This document shows positions 1 to 7,038 of a stretch of 35,109 nt of DNA, one piece after another. Within the stretch, counting starts at the first letter, position 1, and each line of letters starts with the position of its first letter. The stretch lies in the NCBI GenBank assembly GCA_910585555.1, contig CAJUFU010000032.1, positions 216 through 35,324 on the forward strand, read 5' to 3'. The notes beneath the pieces are model-generated. The model did no database searches and was not told the DNA's origin. It saw nothing but the letters and a program-made list of their open reading frames with translations. The DNA comes from an uncultured Lachnospiraceae bacterium (lineage in GTDB: Bacteria > Bacillota > Clostridia > Lachnospirales > Lachnospiraceae). The translations under genes and the position numbers were made by a program.

Positions 1-248
1 TTCAAATCATTTCCCGGCTGGATGATGCCCCATCTAAGCTCGTCAAAACGGCAGTATTTGACTGCAATATCCAGAATAGTAGTTGCAAATCCAGTTTCTT
101 TTTCATAAGAATGAAAAGAATCAAAGGCGTAAAAAGCGTGATAGAAATACGGTTCATCCTTTTTATAGAGGTCATGTTGTGGGGACGCTTTAATTTTTCT
201 TTGTTTAGCAACGACCTTCATTGTTTCATAAAACATATCTTTTCCCAT
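1..248 (-). CDS. Hypothetical protein, 3' end cut off by window edge
   Basis: An open minus-strand frame starts at an ATG (248-246) and runs without a stop to the left edge, giving at least 82 codons. A GGTGAGGG ribosome binding site precedes it and overlaps the stop of the upstream remnant. The visible protein begins MGKDMFYETMKVV and is rich in aromatic and charged residues, with no signal peptide or membrane segment. I do not recognise the family. The frame is intact over the visible part, so it may be a real gene, but it lies next to decayed sequence and could be a remnant itself. Confidence 0.45.
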   Translation of the reverse strand, partial: MGKDMFYETMKVVAKQRKIKASPQHDLYKKDEPYFYHAFYAFDSFHSYEKETGFATTILDIAVKYCRFDELRWGIIQPGNDL

Positions 249-256
249 GTTTTCCC

Positions 257-648
257 TCACCATTTCTCATTCACAATTAAAACAAAATCATACCCAGCCT
301 CGGGCCATTTTGTCTCAAAGGACCGAACTATCCCAAATAAAAATATGCCATTTCCGTTAGAAACTCTACAATAACTTAAGTATTCTAGTTTTACTGAAAA
401 TTCATCAAATTCGCAGCATACTCATTAGGAATAATTGTTAGTTGCTGACATTCCATTCGTAAAGATTGATATTTCTCAGAAGTCACAGCAATCGCAGTTT
501 TCAAACTACCTTGGATGTTCTCCACAATATGACAGAACAACGGTGTTTTATAAAGCAGTTCTGTGGCCTTTTCATAATCTCGACCTGTACTGGAGGAAAG
601 CGGTATATCAGCAAGATAAATACAAGCGTCAGTTAAAAAACAAACAAA
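257..648 (-). pseudogene. Frameshifted remnant of an unidentified gene
   Basis: Two overlapping minus-strand frames read like one protein broken by a frameshift. The upstream frame (about 648-391) contains GRDYEKATELLYKTPLFC and ends with TAA at 393-391. The downstream frame (about 427-257) contains FSVKLEYLSYCRVSNGNG and ends with TGA at 259-257. Neither has a credible start. The join lies where both frames overlap, around 395-427. Function is unknown. The stop of the second frame sits nine bases before the ATG of the edge gene, so the two may once have been a translationally coupled pair. Confidence 0.4.
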
Positions 649-714
649 TCAGCAAAACCGATTTGTTCATAAGATGCAATTTCTTCAAAATCCAGACGAC
701 CCCTTCGATGGCTA

Positions 715-808
715 CCAGTTTTATTACTGTCTTTGGAAAATTAATCCCTTCCGCGGGATTTGATGGAATTAATTTGTGTACCACCGCATAACGAATAGAG
801 ACATTCAT
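715..808 (-). pseudogene. Tyrosine recombinase (integrase) core-binding fragment
   Basis: A short minus-strand stretch translates to SIRYAVVHKLIPSNPAEGI followed by a Phe-Pro-Lys. This resembles the end of the SAM-like core-binding domain of phage-type integrases, where an A(V)xxxLIxxNPxxxIxxPK pattern leads into the catalytic domain. No catalytic Arg or Tyr motifs follow in any frame, so only a fragment survives. It points the opposite way from the IS91-type remnant beside it, so it is probably from a different element. The match is by eye on about 25 residues. Confidence 0.35.
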
Positions 809-826
809 TTTCAAGGAGATTCCGTT

Positions 827-1302
827 ATGGACAAATATTTAAATTCTTTCCGGGAGATGATCTCCCTGCGCGGTCTTACTGACCATACTCTCCAAAGCTA
901 CTGTACTTATATCCGGGCTTATCTCGATTATCTCTCCTGTATTCTTCGGGTCTTCGCGTTGGTGAGGCCTGCAGACTGGCTTTCCCCTTCACAAACAGAT
1001 ACAAGCAAGCCCTTCTGTACCTTTAATGTTATGCGCTGATAAGAAATGGCTCGGAGCAACACCTGGCATTATCCAGGTCCTCCACACATGGAATCAGGAG
1101 CTTGGATATCATGTACACATGCACTGTATTGTTTCCGGCGGCGGCCTTACAAAAGATGGCGGAATGTCCATGGCAGAGCTTTTAAAGGCGGTCTGGGACT
1201 TTGACGTCTGTCTGTACCCCGAATGCGGCCGTGCTTCCATGAGGCATCTTGGGAGGATGCAGTGTCCCCTGGATAAAGCGCGCCTGTTCCCTATGCAGTG
1301 CT
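827..1302 (+). mobile_element. Collapsed IS91-family element: tyrosine recombinase plus transposase fragments
   Basis: Four pieces lie in element order but in shifted frames. (1) From ATG 827, after an AAGGAG site, the N-terminal domain of a tyrosine recombinase (MDKYLNSFREMISLRGLTDH). (2) Frame 940-978 reads YSSGLRVGEACRL, the box-I region with the catalytic Arg. (3) From about 982, an IS91-type transposase interior, ending in HVHMHCIVSGGGL, the conserved HxHxHCIVxGG motif. (4) From about 1190, a Cys-containing tail (LYPECGRASMRH) resembling the zinc-binding part of IS91 transposases. Everything between these pieces has been deleted. Recombinase plus IS91-type transposase is a known pairing in Firmicutes elements. 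Nothing here can be functional. Confidence 0.75.
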
Positions 1303-1318
1303 AATATTACAGATGTTT

Positions 1319-2113
1319 TCACCTAATCTGATTCATCACTTTACCAATGCTGTCATGAAATACAATATCTGCCCTGCCTTCCATCTTCGTTTTGCCTTTA
1401 TTGATAATCACAAGATACTTCCCATGATACATATGCGCAAGCTGCGCTGCACTTCCCACCTCCAATGAGGTGCCGCCAATGATCAGGCAATCCGCATACC
1501 TGATGAGTGCAACGGCTTCTTCATACGCTCTTTGTGGCAGGAACTCTCCATACAAGGTCACGTCAGGACGTACCATCTTGCCACACTTCGGGCAACGCGG
1601 TATTTCCTCTGTATCTTCAAAAATAAACTCCGTCCCATATTCGGCACGACAGCTTACACAATAGCAGCGGAGCGCACTTCCATGAATCTCCCACACTTTC
1701 CTACTCCCTGCCTTCTGATGCAGTCCGTCAATATTCTGAGTGACAATTCCATCCAGCTTTCCCTTCCGCTCCATTTCCGCCAGTTTCTTATGTGCATCAT
1801 TAGGCTGGAAAGTCCGGCAATCCAGATTTTTTCGGAAATAAGAAAAAAATATCTCCGGCTTCTTATTCAGACAATCATAGCTGAGCAGATACTCCGGTTT
1901 ATACTTCCGAAATTTATGGTCCTGCTTATTATATAACCCATCCTTACTCCGAAAATCTGGTATCCCGCTCTCTGTAGAGACACCTGCTCCGCCAAGAAAA
2001 ACGATATGCTTCGATTCTTCTATCATCTCGTTCAACGCATCTATTTTCTGCTCACCATTCAGTGAACGGAAGAATTTCTCTTTTTCCCTCAAAGATAAAA
2101 TTTCTGGCAGCAT
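1319..2113 (-). CDS. Sir2-family NAD-dependent protein deacylase (sirtuin)
   Basis: This 264-residue protein has the full class III deacylase signature. GAGVSTESGIPDFRS near residues 42-56 is the NAD-binding loop. TQNIDGLHQKAG near 125 and the catalytic His in the following IHGS are present. Two CxxC pairs (CVSC, CPKC) form the structural zinc site, and GGTSLEVGSAAQL is a late NAD-binding motif. It should remove acyl groups from lysines in the cytoplasm using NAD and releasing nicotinamide. Length is normal for bacterial sirtuins. Start is ATG 2113 with GAAGG upstream. A 31-codon ORF ends 18 bases before it, so the two probably share the promoter at 2291-2319. The stop lies about 15 bases from the IS91 remnant. 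Confidence 0.95.
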   Translation of the reverse strand: MLPEILSLREKEKFFRSLNGEQKIDALNEMIEESKHIVFLGGAGVSTESGIPDFRSKDGLYNKQDHKFRKYKPEYLLSYDCLNKKPEIFFSYFRKNLDCRTFQPNDAHKKLAEMERKGKLDGIVTQNIDGLHQKAGSRKVWEIHGSALRCYCVSCRAEYGTEFIFEDTEEIPRCPKCGKMVRPDVTLYGEFLPQRAYEEAVALIRYADCLIIGGTSLEVGSAAQLAHMYHGKYLVIINKGKTKMEGRADIVFHDSIGKVMNQIR

Positions 2114-2131
2114 TATATCAAATCCTTCGTA

Positions 2132-2227
2132 TTATATCATAGCATTTACTTTAAGCTGTTCGTCTTTGTTTGATGGTATTGTAAACTCTATCATTTCATC
2201 AGGTATTTCTATGCTTACTACTGCCAT
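2132..2227 (-). CDS. 31-residue ORF, probably a truncated UPF0175-like antitoxin
   Basis: The ATG at 2227 follows a near-perfect GAGGAGG (2235-2241) at 7-base spacing. The product begins MAVVSIEIPDEMIEF and ends KVNAMI. The start resembles the N-terminus of UPF0175-type (HTH antitoxin-like) proteins, which are around 80-90 residues and carry a helix-turn-helix that is absent here. I read it as a truncated copy whose strong ribosome binding site and promoter survive and now drive the sirtuin. It could also be a genuine leader peptide. Family assignment is from memory of the N-terminal pattern and is tentative. Confidence 0.5.
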   Translation of the reverse strand: MAVVSIEIPDEMIEFTIPSNKDEQLKVNAMI

Positions 2228-2290
2228 TGCTTTTCCTCCTCAAATTTTATTACAAACTGCTTTAAATATCTCTTATATTTATTTTATATT

Positions 2291-2319
2291 ATTATATACC
2301 CCCAAAATCATTTTCTCAA
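2291..2319 (-). promoter_or_regulatory. Sigma-A type promoter for the small ORF and sirtuin
   Basis: On the minus strand TTGAGA (2319-2314) is followed after exactly 17 bases by a perfect TATAAT (2296-2291). The predicted start lies near 2284, leaving a leader of about 57 bases before the ATG at 2227. Confidence 0.7.
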
Positions 2320-2353
2320 TCTACTTCTCTCCACGAATTCTGTTCACCATTAT

Positions 2354-2530
2354 GCCTGTTCCATACAGTCCATTTCAGCATTAAGAGTCTGCTTGTGCGC
2401 TATTACCAAAGCAGGCTTGTTAAGTTGCTGGATGATATTGGCTGCCTTCCTTAAAGCCTTTCACCAGGGCTTCTATGGCTTGCGGCTGGTCACCGGTGGA
2501 CTGGTATTCGCTGTGGAGTTTGAACTTTTT
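2354..2530 (-). pseudogene. uvrB: uvrB N-terminal remnant with Walker A region deleted
   Basis: Read on the minus strand, the sequence encodes FKLHSEYQSTGDQPQAIEAL followed by VKGFKEG, the first ~30 residues of excinuclease subunit UvrB. It then jumps, with a frame change, to ANIIQQLNKPALVIAHKQTL, which in UvrB lies just after the ATP-binding Walker A loop. The intervening LLGVTGSGKTFTM-like stretch is missing. The frame degenerates after NAEM and stops near 2354. This is a dead duplicate or a relic. A functional uvrB would have to be elsewhere in the genome. Confidence 0.8.
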
Positions 2531-2911
2531 TTGTTCAATGAACTTTCTTTTTTTTGCACGAAAGGTTACCTCCGAAATTCATAGTAAAAAAGTTCACCTA
2601 TTGGTACGAAATTCGTGTTTTGGGAATTCCTATAGATCTTGTGTTCTAAATTCAAAAATTGCTAGAAGAATTCCAAGCAGTCCAGAACATAGTATTGAAG
2701 CTATACATATATATAAATATTGACTATTTGCTGACAGCATTGCAGATATTTGTATAGCAAGCCACGGGATAAACAAAGTCCGTTGCCTTATAGCAACTGA
2801 CCGAGGAAGAATTTTCCGGGCTTGTGTACCTGCCTGTTGAAGATATGGAGTAATGAAACGCCTGGGAGTGGCAGTCTGCGGAAAGCCATTCCAAAGTTCT
2901 TTTTTTAAATG
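2531..2911. other. AT-rich decayed spacer with one short coding relic
   Basis: No gene is credible here. On the plus strand 2794-2853 reads QLTEEEFSGLVYLPVEDME and stops with TAA. It looks like the C-terminus of a lost protein whose upstream part is gone (a TAG precedes it directly). The following bases up to 2910 read on in another frame without a start. The stretch separates the uvrB relic from the MarR operon promoter and looks like accumulated insertion and deletion scars. Confidence 0.4.
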
Positions 2912-2955
2912 ATCAATCGTATACTATTGACATTCTCCCAAAAGTGTGCTATCCT
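2912..2955 (+). promoter_or_regulatory. Promoter and possible operator of the marR-MATE operon
   Basis: TTGACA (2927-2932) and TATCCT (2950-2955) are 17 bases apart, a near-consensus sigma-A promoter. An inverted repeat TCAAT-N8-ATTGA (2913-2917 / 2926-2930) overlaps the -35 box, a typical place for a MarR-family operator. The transcript would begin near 2962, only a few bases before the GGAGGG ribosome binding site. The in-frame ATG at 2944 lies upstream of the transcript start and cannot be used. Confidence 0.65.
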
Positions 2956-2979
2956 CTTTCACAGATTGGAGGGTTGGCA

Positions 2980-3411
2980 TTGAACGAGCAAAATCATTGC
3001 GGAATATTAATACGCCAAATAAACAACGCTTTTGAGAAAAAGGCAAATACCCGGCTAAAAGAAACAAACCTTACTTTTTCTCAAATGTCCGCTTTAATGG
3101 AGATATTAAATATGCCCGCAAAAAAAACCACTTTTAAGGAACTGGAAAAACGTCTGTCACTGGCGCAATCCACAACAGTCGGACTGATCTCCCGCTTGGA
3201 ACAGAAAAAACTTGTTCATGTTTCCGGGGATAAGGACGATAAACGTATAAAGTATGTTGAAATTACTCCTCTTGGAGAAAAATTCTGCAACGAAGCAAAG
3301 CAGGAAATGGAAGATACGGAACAAAAACTTTTAGAAAATCTTTCAGCAGGAGAAGTAGAAACGCTTTTGTCCTTACTAAAAAAAATAAATCTAAAAAGCA
3401 AGGATATATAA
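2980..3411 (+). CDS. MarR-family transcriptional regulator
   Basis: A 143-residue winged-helix regulator. TTG 2980 is chosen as start because GGAGGG (2968-2973) sits 6 bases before it and the promoter -10 box covers the earlier ATG. Helices near residues 30-75 (LTFSQMSALMEILNM, then TFKELEKRLSLAQSTTVGL) form the DNA-binding domain. KKLVHVSGDKDDKRIKYVEI is the wing with the family's DxRxxxI/VxLT-like pattern. The C-terminal helix would dimerise. It heads a three-gene unit with a MATE exporter and probably represses it until a toxic ligand binds. Copies of ATCAATCG lie both at its own promoter and before the exporter gene. Confidence 0.92.
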   Translation: MNEQNHCGILIRQINNAFEKKANTRLKETNLTFSQMSALMEILNMPAKKTTFKELEKRLSLAQSTTVGLISRLEQKKLVHVSGDKDDKRIKYVEITPLGEKFCNEAKQEMEDTEQKLLENLSAGEVETLLSLLKKINLKSKDI

Positions 3412-3412
3412 A

Positions 3413-3470
3413 GTCTGCCTGTATAGGGCAGACAAAAAAACGTTCTTATCAATCGCTAACTATCAATCGC
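3413..3470 (+). promoter_or_regulatory. Intergenic hairpin plus ATCAATCG direct repeats before the MATE gene
   Basis: A 7-bp hairpin GTCTGCC / GGCAGAC (3413-3419 / 3427-3433) is followed by seven A residues, not a T-run, so it is not a plus-strand terminator. Two copies of TATCAATCGC follow at 3447-3456 and 3461-3470. The core ATCAATCG also occurs at the marR promoter (2912-2919). The repeats may be extra regulator sites and the hairpin an mRNA-stabilising element. Confidence 0.4.
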
Positions 3471-3496
3471 AAGCAATTATGTTAGGAGGAATCATA

Positions 3497-4864
3497 ATGG
3501 ATAATCAAAAATCAATGGAAGTATTCAGCAAAGCCCCTGTTTCACAGGCAGTATTTAAAAACGCCTTACCTGCAATAGCAGCTATGTTAATGGTATTGGT
3601 CTACAATTTAGCTGACACATTCTTTATCGGGCAGACGCATGACGCTTTACAGGTTGCGGCTGTTTCGCTTGCAACGCCCGTATTTTTAATGTTTATGACG
3701 GTAGGTACGGCTTTCGGTATCGGCGGCACATCGGTCATATCCCGTGCTTTAGGAGAGGGAAAAAAGGAATACGCAAAAAAAGTCTGCTCTTTCTGTATGT
3801 GGAGTTGTATCGTTGTCGGCGTTGTAATGGCTGCCCTGTTTCTGATTTTTATGAGCCCTATCCTGTCACTGATCGGGGCAAGTTCTGATACATGGGACTT
3901 ATCAAAAACTTATTTAAGTATCGTGGCGTGCAGCGGTCCTTTCGTACTAATTTCAAACTGTTATGCGAATATAATCCGCGCCGAGGGAGAAGCCGGTAAA
4001 GCTATGATGGGACAGCTTCTTGGAAATCTTCTGAATTTTATTCTTGACCCGGTTATGATTTTAGGCTTTGGCTGGAATATTGCAGGCGCAGCAATCGCTA
4101 CGGTAATAGGAAACCTTTTCGGCGCAGGTTACTATATTTTCTATTTTCTCCGTGGGAAGTCAATACTTAGTATCAATATCAAAGACTTTACATTAAAAGA
4201 CAAAGTTTGCAGCAGCGTACTTGTAATTGGTATCCCCGCCGCATTAGGCTCTTTGCTAATGAGCGTTTCACAAATCATCATCAACAGCCAAATGGCAGAA
4301 TACGGCGATATGGCGATTGCCGGAATGGGCGTTGCCATGAAAGTTGTCATTATTGCAGGAATGGTATGTATGGGATTAGGACAGGGCGTACAGCCTTTGC
4401 TTGGCTATCTTGTAGGCGCAAAATTATGGAAACGTTTTAATGACGTGTTTAAGTTCTCTATGATTTTTTCCTTGGTTTTAGGCGTTGTATTAACTGGGGT
4501 CTGCTACCTGTTTGCAAACCAGATTGTCAGCGCATTTTTAACAGATGTTACCGCTTTTGATTATGCCGTTTCCTTTGCAAGAATTTTACTTACAACAAGT
4601 TTCCTGTTTGGCGTGTTCTATGTCCTTACCAATGCTTTACAGGCTATGGGTGCAGCCACGGCTTCACTCATTATCAATTTGAGCAGACAGGGAATTATTT
4701 TTATTCCCGCATTGTTCATTCTGAAAGCTGCTTTAGGGCTTAATGGTTTAATTTGGGCGCAGCCGGTAGCCGATATACTTTCACTGGTACTTGCCGCTGT
4801 TTTGTATGTCAACACATATAAAAAACTAAGCATACAGAAAAATGAATTGCCAATGGAAGCATAA
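3497..4864 (+). CDS. MATE-family multidrug/metabolite efflux transporter
   Basis: A 455-residue inner-membrane protein with about 12 hydrophobic helices in two halves, the normal size for MATE antiporters. The N-terminal half carries NLADTFFIGQ, the conserved first-repeat segment, and TAFGIGGTSVISRALGEGK. The second half has GLGQGVQPLLGYLVGA at the equivalent place. It should export cationic drugs or metabolites using a Na+ or H+ gradient. ATG 3497 is preferred over 3479 because AGGAGG (3484-3489) lies 7 bases upstream. It is cotranscribed with marR and the kinase-like gene, which suggests ligand-induced efflux. Confidence 0.95.
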   Translation: MDNQKSMEVFSKAPVSQAVFKNALPAIAAMLMVLVYNLADTFFIGQTHDALQVAAVSLATPVFLMFMTVGTAFGIGGTSVISRALGEGKKEYAKKVCSFCMWSCIVVGVVMAALFLIFMSPILSLIGASSDTWDLSKTYLSIVACSGPFVLISNCYANIIRAEGEAGKAMMGQLLGNLLNFILDPVMILGFGWNIAGAAIATVIGNLFGAGYYIFYFLRGKSILSINIKDFTLKDKVCSSVLVIGIPAALGSLLMSVSQIIINSQMAEYGDMAIAGMGVAMKVVIIAGMVCMGLGQGVQPLLGYLVGAKLWKRFNDVFKFSMIFSLVLGVVLTGVCYLFANQIVSAFLTDVTAFDYAVSFARILLTTSFLFGVFYVLTNALQAMGAATASLIINLSRQGIIFIPALFILKAALGLNGLIWAQPVADILSLVLAAVLYVNTYKKLSIQKNELPMEA

Positions 4865-4916
4865 ATTATGCCCTAGCCAAAATTATATTCAAACAAAGAA
4901 AATGGAGGAAAAGCAA

Positions 4917-5552
4917 ATGGAGAACAATAAAATAATTATAACAATCAGCAGAGAATTTGGCAGTGGGGGACGAGAATTAGGAAAACGTCTGTCAGACACT
5001 TTCGGCATTCCCTGCTATGATAAGGAAATTATTGCTTTGATTGCAAAAGAAGATGGTTTTGATGAAAACTATGTGGCTCATATGTCGGAAAAGAAAATAC
5101 AGTCTGCCTATCCCCTTACGATTGGACACCAATTTATAACGGCAATGAACCATGAAGCGGAACAGGCTATCAAGATTGCAATTAGGCAGCGCAAAATAAT
5201 TGAGCGTTTTGCAGCACAGGGAAGTTGTATTATTGTTGGCAGGAGTGCAGACGTAATCTTAGAAAAATATTCTCCATTCAATATTTTTGTATATGCGAAC
5301 AGGGAAGTCAAACTTCAACGGTGTAAAGCATACGCACCTGTTGGTGAAAACCTAACCACCGCAGAGCTTGAACAAAAAATGCGTGAAATAGATAAAAACA
5401 GAGCCGCTTACAGAAGTTTTCTGACAGATACCAAGTGGGGCGAAAAAGAAACCTATCACTTATGTATCAATACGAGCACTATCGAAATAAAACGAATTGC
5501 CCCCTATATCGCAGCATATGTTAATGAATGGTTCAAGCAGAAACAGGCGTAA
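4917..5552 (+). CDS. Cytidylate kinase-like family protein (P-loop)
   Basis: A 211-residue protein beginning MENNKIIITISREFGSGG. ISREFGSGGRELGKRLSD is the P-loop region of the cytidylate-kinase-like family (an unusual glycine-rich loop rather than GxxxxGK). CIIVGRSADVILEK in the middle is the family's second nucleotide-site motif, and the last third is Arg/Lys rich as in the lid. Start is ATG 4917 with GGAGG at 4904-4908. It lies 52 bases after the MATE gene and probably shares its mRNA. The substrate is not known. It is shorter than, and distinct from, housekeeping Cmk, so a role in CMP recycling is only an inference. Confidence 0.85.
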   Translation: MENNKIIITISREFGSGGRELGKRLSDTFGIPCYDKEIIALIAKEDGFDENYVAHMSEKKIQSAYPLTIGHQFITAMNHEAEQAIKIAIRQRKIIERFAAQGSCIIVGRSADVILEKYSPFNIFVYANREVKLQRCKAYAPVGENLTTAELEQKMREIDKNRAAYRSFLTDTKWGEKETYHLCINTSTIEIKRIAPYIAAYVNEWFKQKQA

Positions 5553-5632
5553 GCCCATAGATAAAACGACACACCATATTGAAAACCTAAATCGTGCATT
5601 TTAAGAAATGAGGAATTTTAGGAGATGTGCGC

Positions 5633-5868
5633 ATGGGAAAATTATTACTGCTGACACTTAATGAACGGGAAAAAGCGATCGACAAAATCATAGCGGCAAT
5701 AACTGGCTACATATCACTTGAAGCCGTACAGACTATTCCTACTACGAGAATGTCATTTCCGGGACTGGAAATAAGGCAGAGCCAACACCGGGTATTTCAA
5801 GGCGGGAAGAAATAAACCTTACCCGCCTTGAATTCATGATCGTCATTCGCCGCTCGCCGAATGAGTAA
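5633..5868 (+). pseudogene. Frameshifted stand-alone winged-helix (OmpR-type) DNA-binding protein
   Basis: ATG 5633 follows AGGAG at 8 bases. The frame gives MGKLLLLTLNEREKAIDKII and then SFPGLEIRQSQHRVFQGGKK, ending at TAA 5813. A change of frame near 5806 continues as EINLTRLEFMIVIRRS to a TAA at 5866. FPGLEIxxxxHxVxxGGxEINLTxLEF is the start of the trans_reg_C winged-helix domain of OmpR-type regulators. There is no receiver domain, and the recognition helix and wing (about 60 residues) are missing. It is therefore a truncated, frameshifted gene, left behind the MarR/MATE operon. Confidence 0.6.
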
Positions 5869-5876
5869 ACTCATTC
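5844..5876. repeat. Overlapping palindromes
   Basis: CATTCG / CGAATG (5844-5849 / 5858-5863) overlaps a second perfect inverted repeat, GAATGAGT-AA-ACTCATTC (5859-5866 / 5869-5876). The two are mutually exclusive hairpins. They sit exactly where the winged-helix remnant ends, which suggests that a repeat element or recombination site truncated it. There is no clear T-run. Confidence 0.5.
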
Positions 5877-6126
5877 TTCTCGCTAACGCTCATTACATCA
5901 TACTTTCTGCAAATACTTCTTTAACTCTTATAAATTGAGAACTGCCCTTTTACGCTTATATTCTTCCAGTTAACCAGCCATCATCTCTATTGCTTATTTT
6001 CATAAAGTTCTCCTTTGCAGCTTCCAATTGATATATTGAATCATAAAATATTTGCCTGTTGCTTGCAATGTATATTCATAATCCCTTTTTAGTTAGCGCA
6101 TAATTCCAAAAAGAGAAAGTAAATTA
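5877..6126. other. Intergenic stretch without a convincing gene
   Basis: The only item of note is a minus-strand ATG (6003) preceded by AAGGAG. It opens a frame of just 15 codons (ending 5956) whose sequence begins MKISNRDDGW. The frame is also open upstream of the ATG, so this may be the tail of a lost gene. No promoter or RNA structure stands out. Confidence 0.35.
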
Positions 6127-6152
6127 GGACTGCCCGCTTTCAGACAGTCCTT
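6127..6152 (-). terminator. Possible terminator of the PTS operon
   Basis: AGGACTG / CAGTCCT (6127-6133 / 6146-6152) forms a 7-bp stem with a 12-base loop about 35 bases beyond the IID stop. On the minus strand it is followed by AATTTACTTTC, only moderately U-rich, so efficiency is uncertain. Confidence 0.45.
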
Positions 6153-6186
6153 TCAAAATTCTCTTATCAATAATTATATACACTGT

Positions 6187-7038
6187 TTACACAATTCCAA
6201 ATCCCGACAATATAATACACAGTATCATAACGGCAATCAAAATCGTCGTCGTTTTAACCTTCTTGCCTAGCATCCAGTACATCAGACCAAACAATAGCGC
6301 AGGAAGAAATCCCGGCATAATCTGGTCCAGATAACTCTGGACAGATTCCGCCCAATCGCCGCTGCCCACAGTAAGCGCCAGATTAAGGCTGACGTTCGCC
6401 GCCGTCATGCCGCCGATTACCATCAGGCCCAGCATGGTTGCCGCTTCCGTTATTTTGGTGATAATACCGCCGCTGCTGATATCTTTAAAGAACTGTGTTC
6501 CATATTTAAACCCTTTGTCCAGACACAGCCAGCGCAGGATAAAATGGGGCACATTGATGATCAGCAGAAACAATATCGGTCCCATGATATTTCCCTGGGA
6601 AGCAAGGGCGATACCCACACCTGCCGCAATCAGCTTCAAAGTTCCCCAGAAGAAAGAGTCACCCACGCCTGCCATAGGTCCCATCAAACTGGACTTGACC
6701 GCGTTGATACTGCCTTCGTCAAAGGCAGGATTTTTAGCGTTTTCTTCCTCCATGGCTCCTGATATGCCGACCAACAGCGTACAGATATGAGGCGTTACGG
6801 ACATAAACTCCAGATGTCTTTTTAATGCCGCCGCGCGGTCTTCCTTCTTTTCATACACCCTGCGGATAATGGGGGCCATCATATAGCAGTATGCAATGTT
6901 CTGCATACGTTCATAGTTCCAGGAGGAATCCAGTGTCAGGGAACGCCAGAAACACTGCCTGATATCTTTCTTTGTGATTTGGCTTTCCGGGGATATGGTC
7001 TGAAGATTATTTGTTTCATCTTTAGAAATCGTCGTCAT
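6187..7038 (-). CDS. PTS mannose/fructose/sorbose family transporter subunit IID
   Basis: A 283-residue membrane component of a mannose-class phosphotransferase permease. The family pattern is clear: an N-terminal cytoplasmic part with LDSSWNYERMQNIAYCYMM and a string of conserved Gly/Pro loops (SLMGPMAGVGDSFFWGTLK near 115). A C-terminal transmembrane hairpin ends at the stop. With IIC it forms the sugar channel. Start ATG 7038 overlaps the IIC stop by 17 bases and has GGAGG inside the end of IIC, so translation is coupled. It is the last gene of the IIA-BtpA-IIB-IIC-IID operon. The sugar cannot be told from sequence. Confidence 0.95.
   Translation of the reverse strand: MTTISKDETNNLQTISPESQITKKDIRQCFWRSLTLDSSWNYERMQNIAYCYMMAPIIRRVYEKKEDRAAALKRHLEFMSVTPHICTLLVGISGAMEEENAKNPAFDEGSINAVKSSLMGPMAGVGDSFFWGTLKLIAAGVGIALASQGNIMGPILFLLIINVPHFILRWLCLDKGFKYGTQFFKDISSGGIITKITEAATMLGLMVIGGMTAANVSLNLALTVGSGDWAESVQSYLDQIMPGFLPALLFGLMYWMLGKKVKTTTILIAVMILCIILSGFGIV

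Noticed and set aside
1319..2227. Sirtuin as a Thoeris/DSR-like antiphage defence gene
   Set aside because: The protein is a normal-length deacylase with complete zinc-binding Cys pairs and no fused or adjacent defence effector.
2944..2979. ATG 2944 as start of the MarR gene
   Set aside because: It lies upstream of the promoter -10 box, and TTG 2980 has a perfectly spaced GGAGGG.
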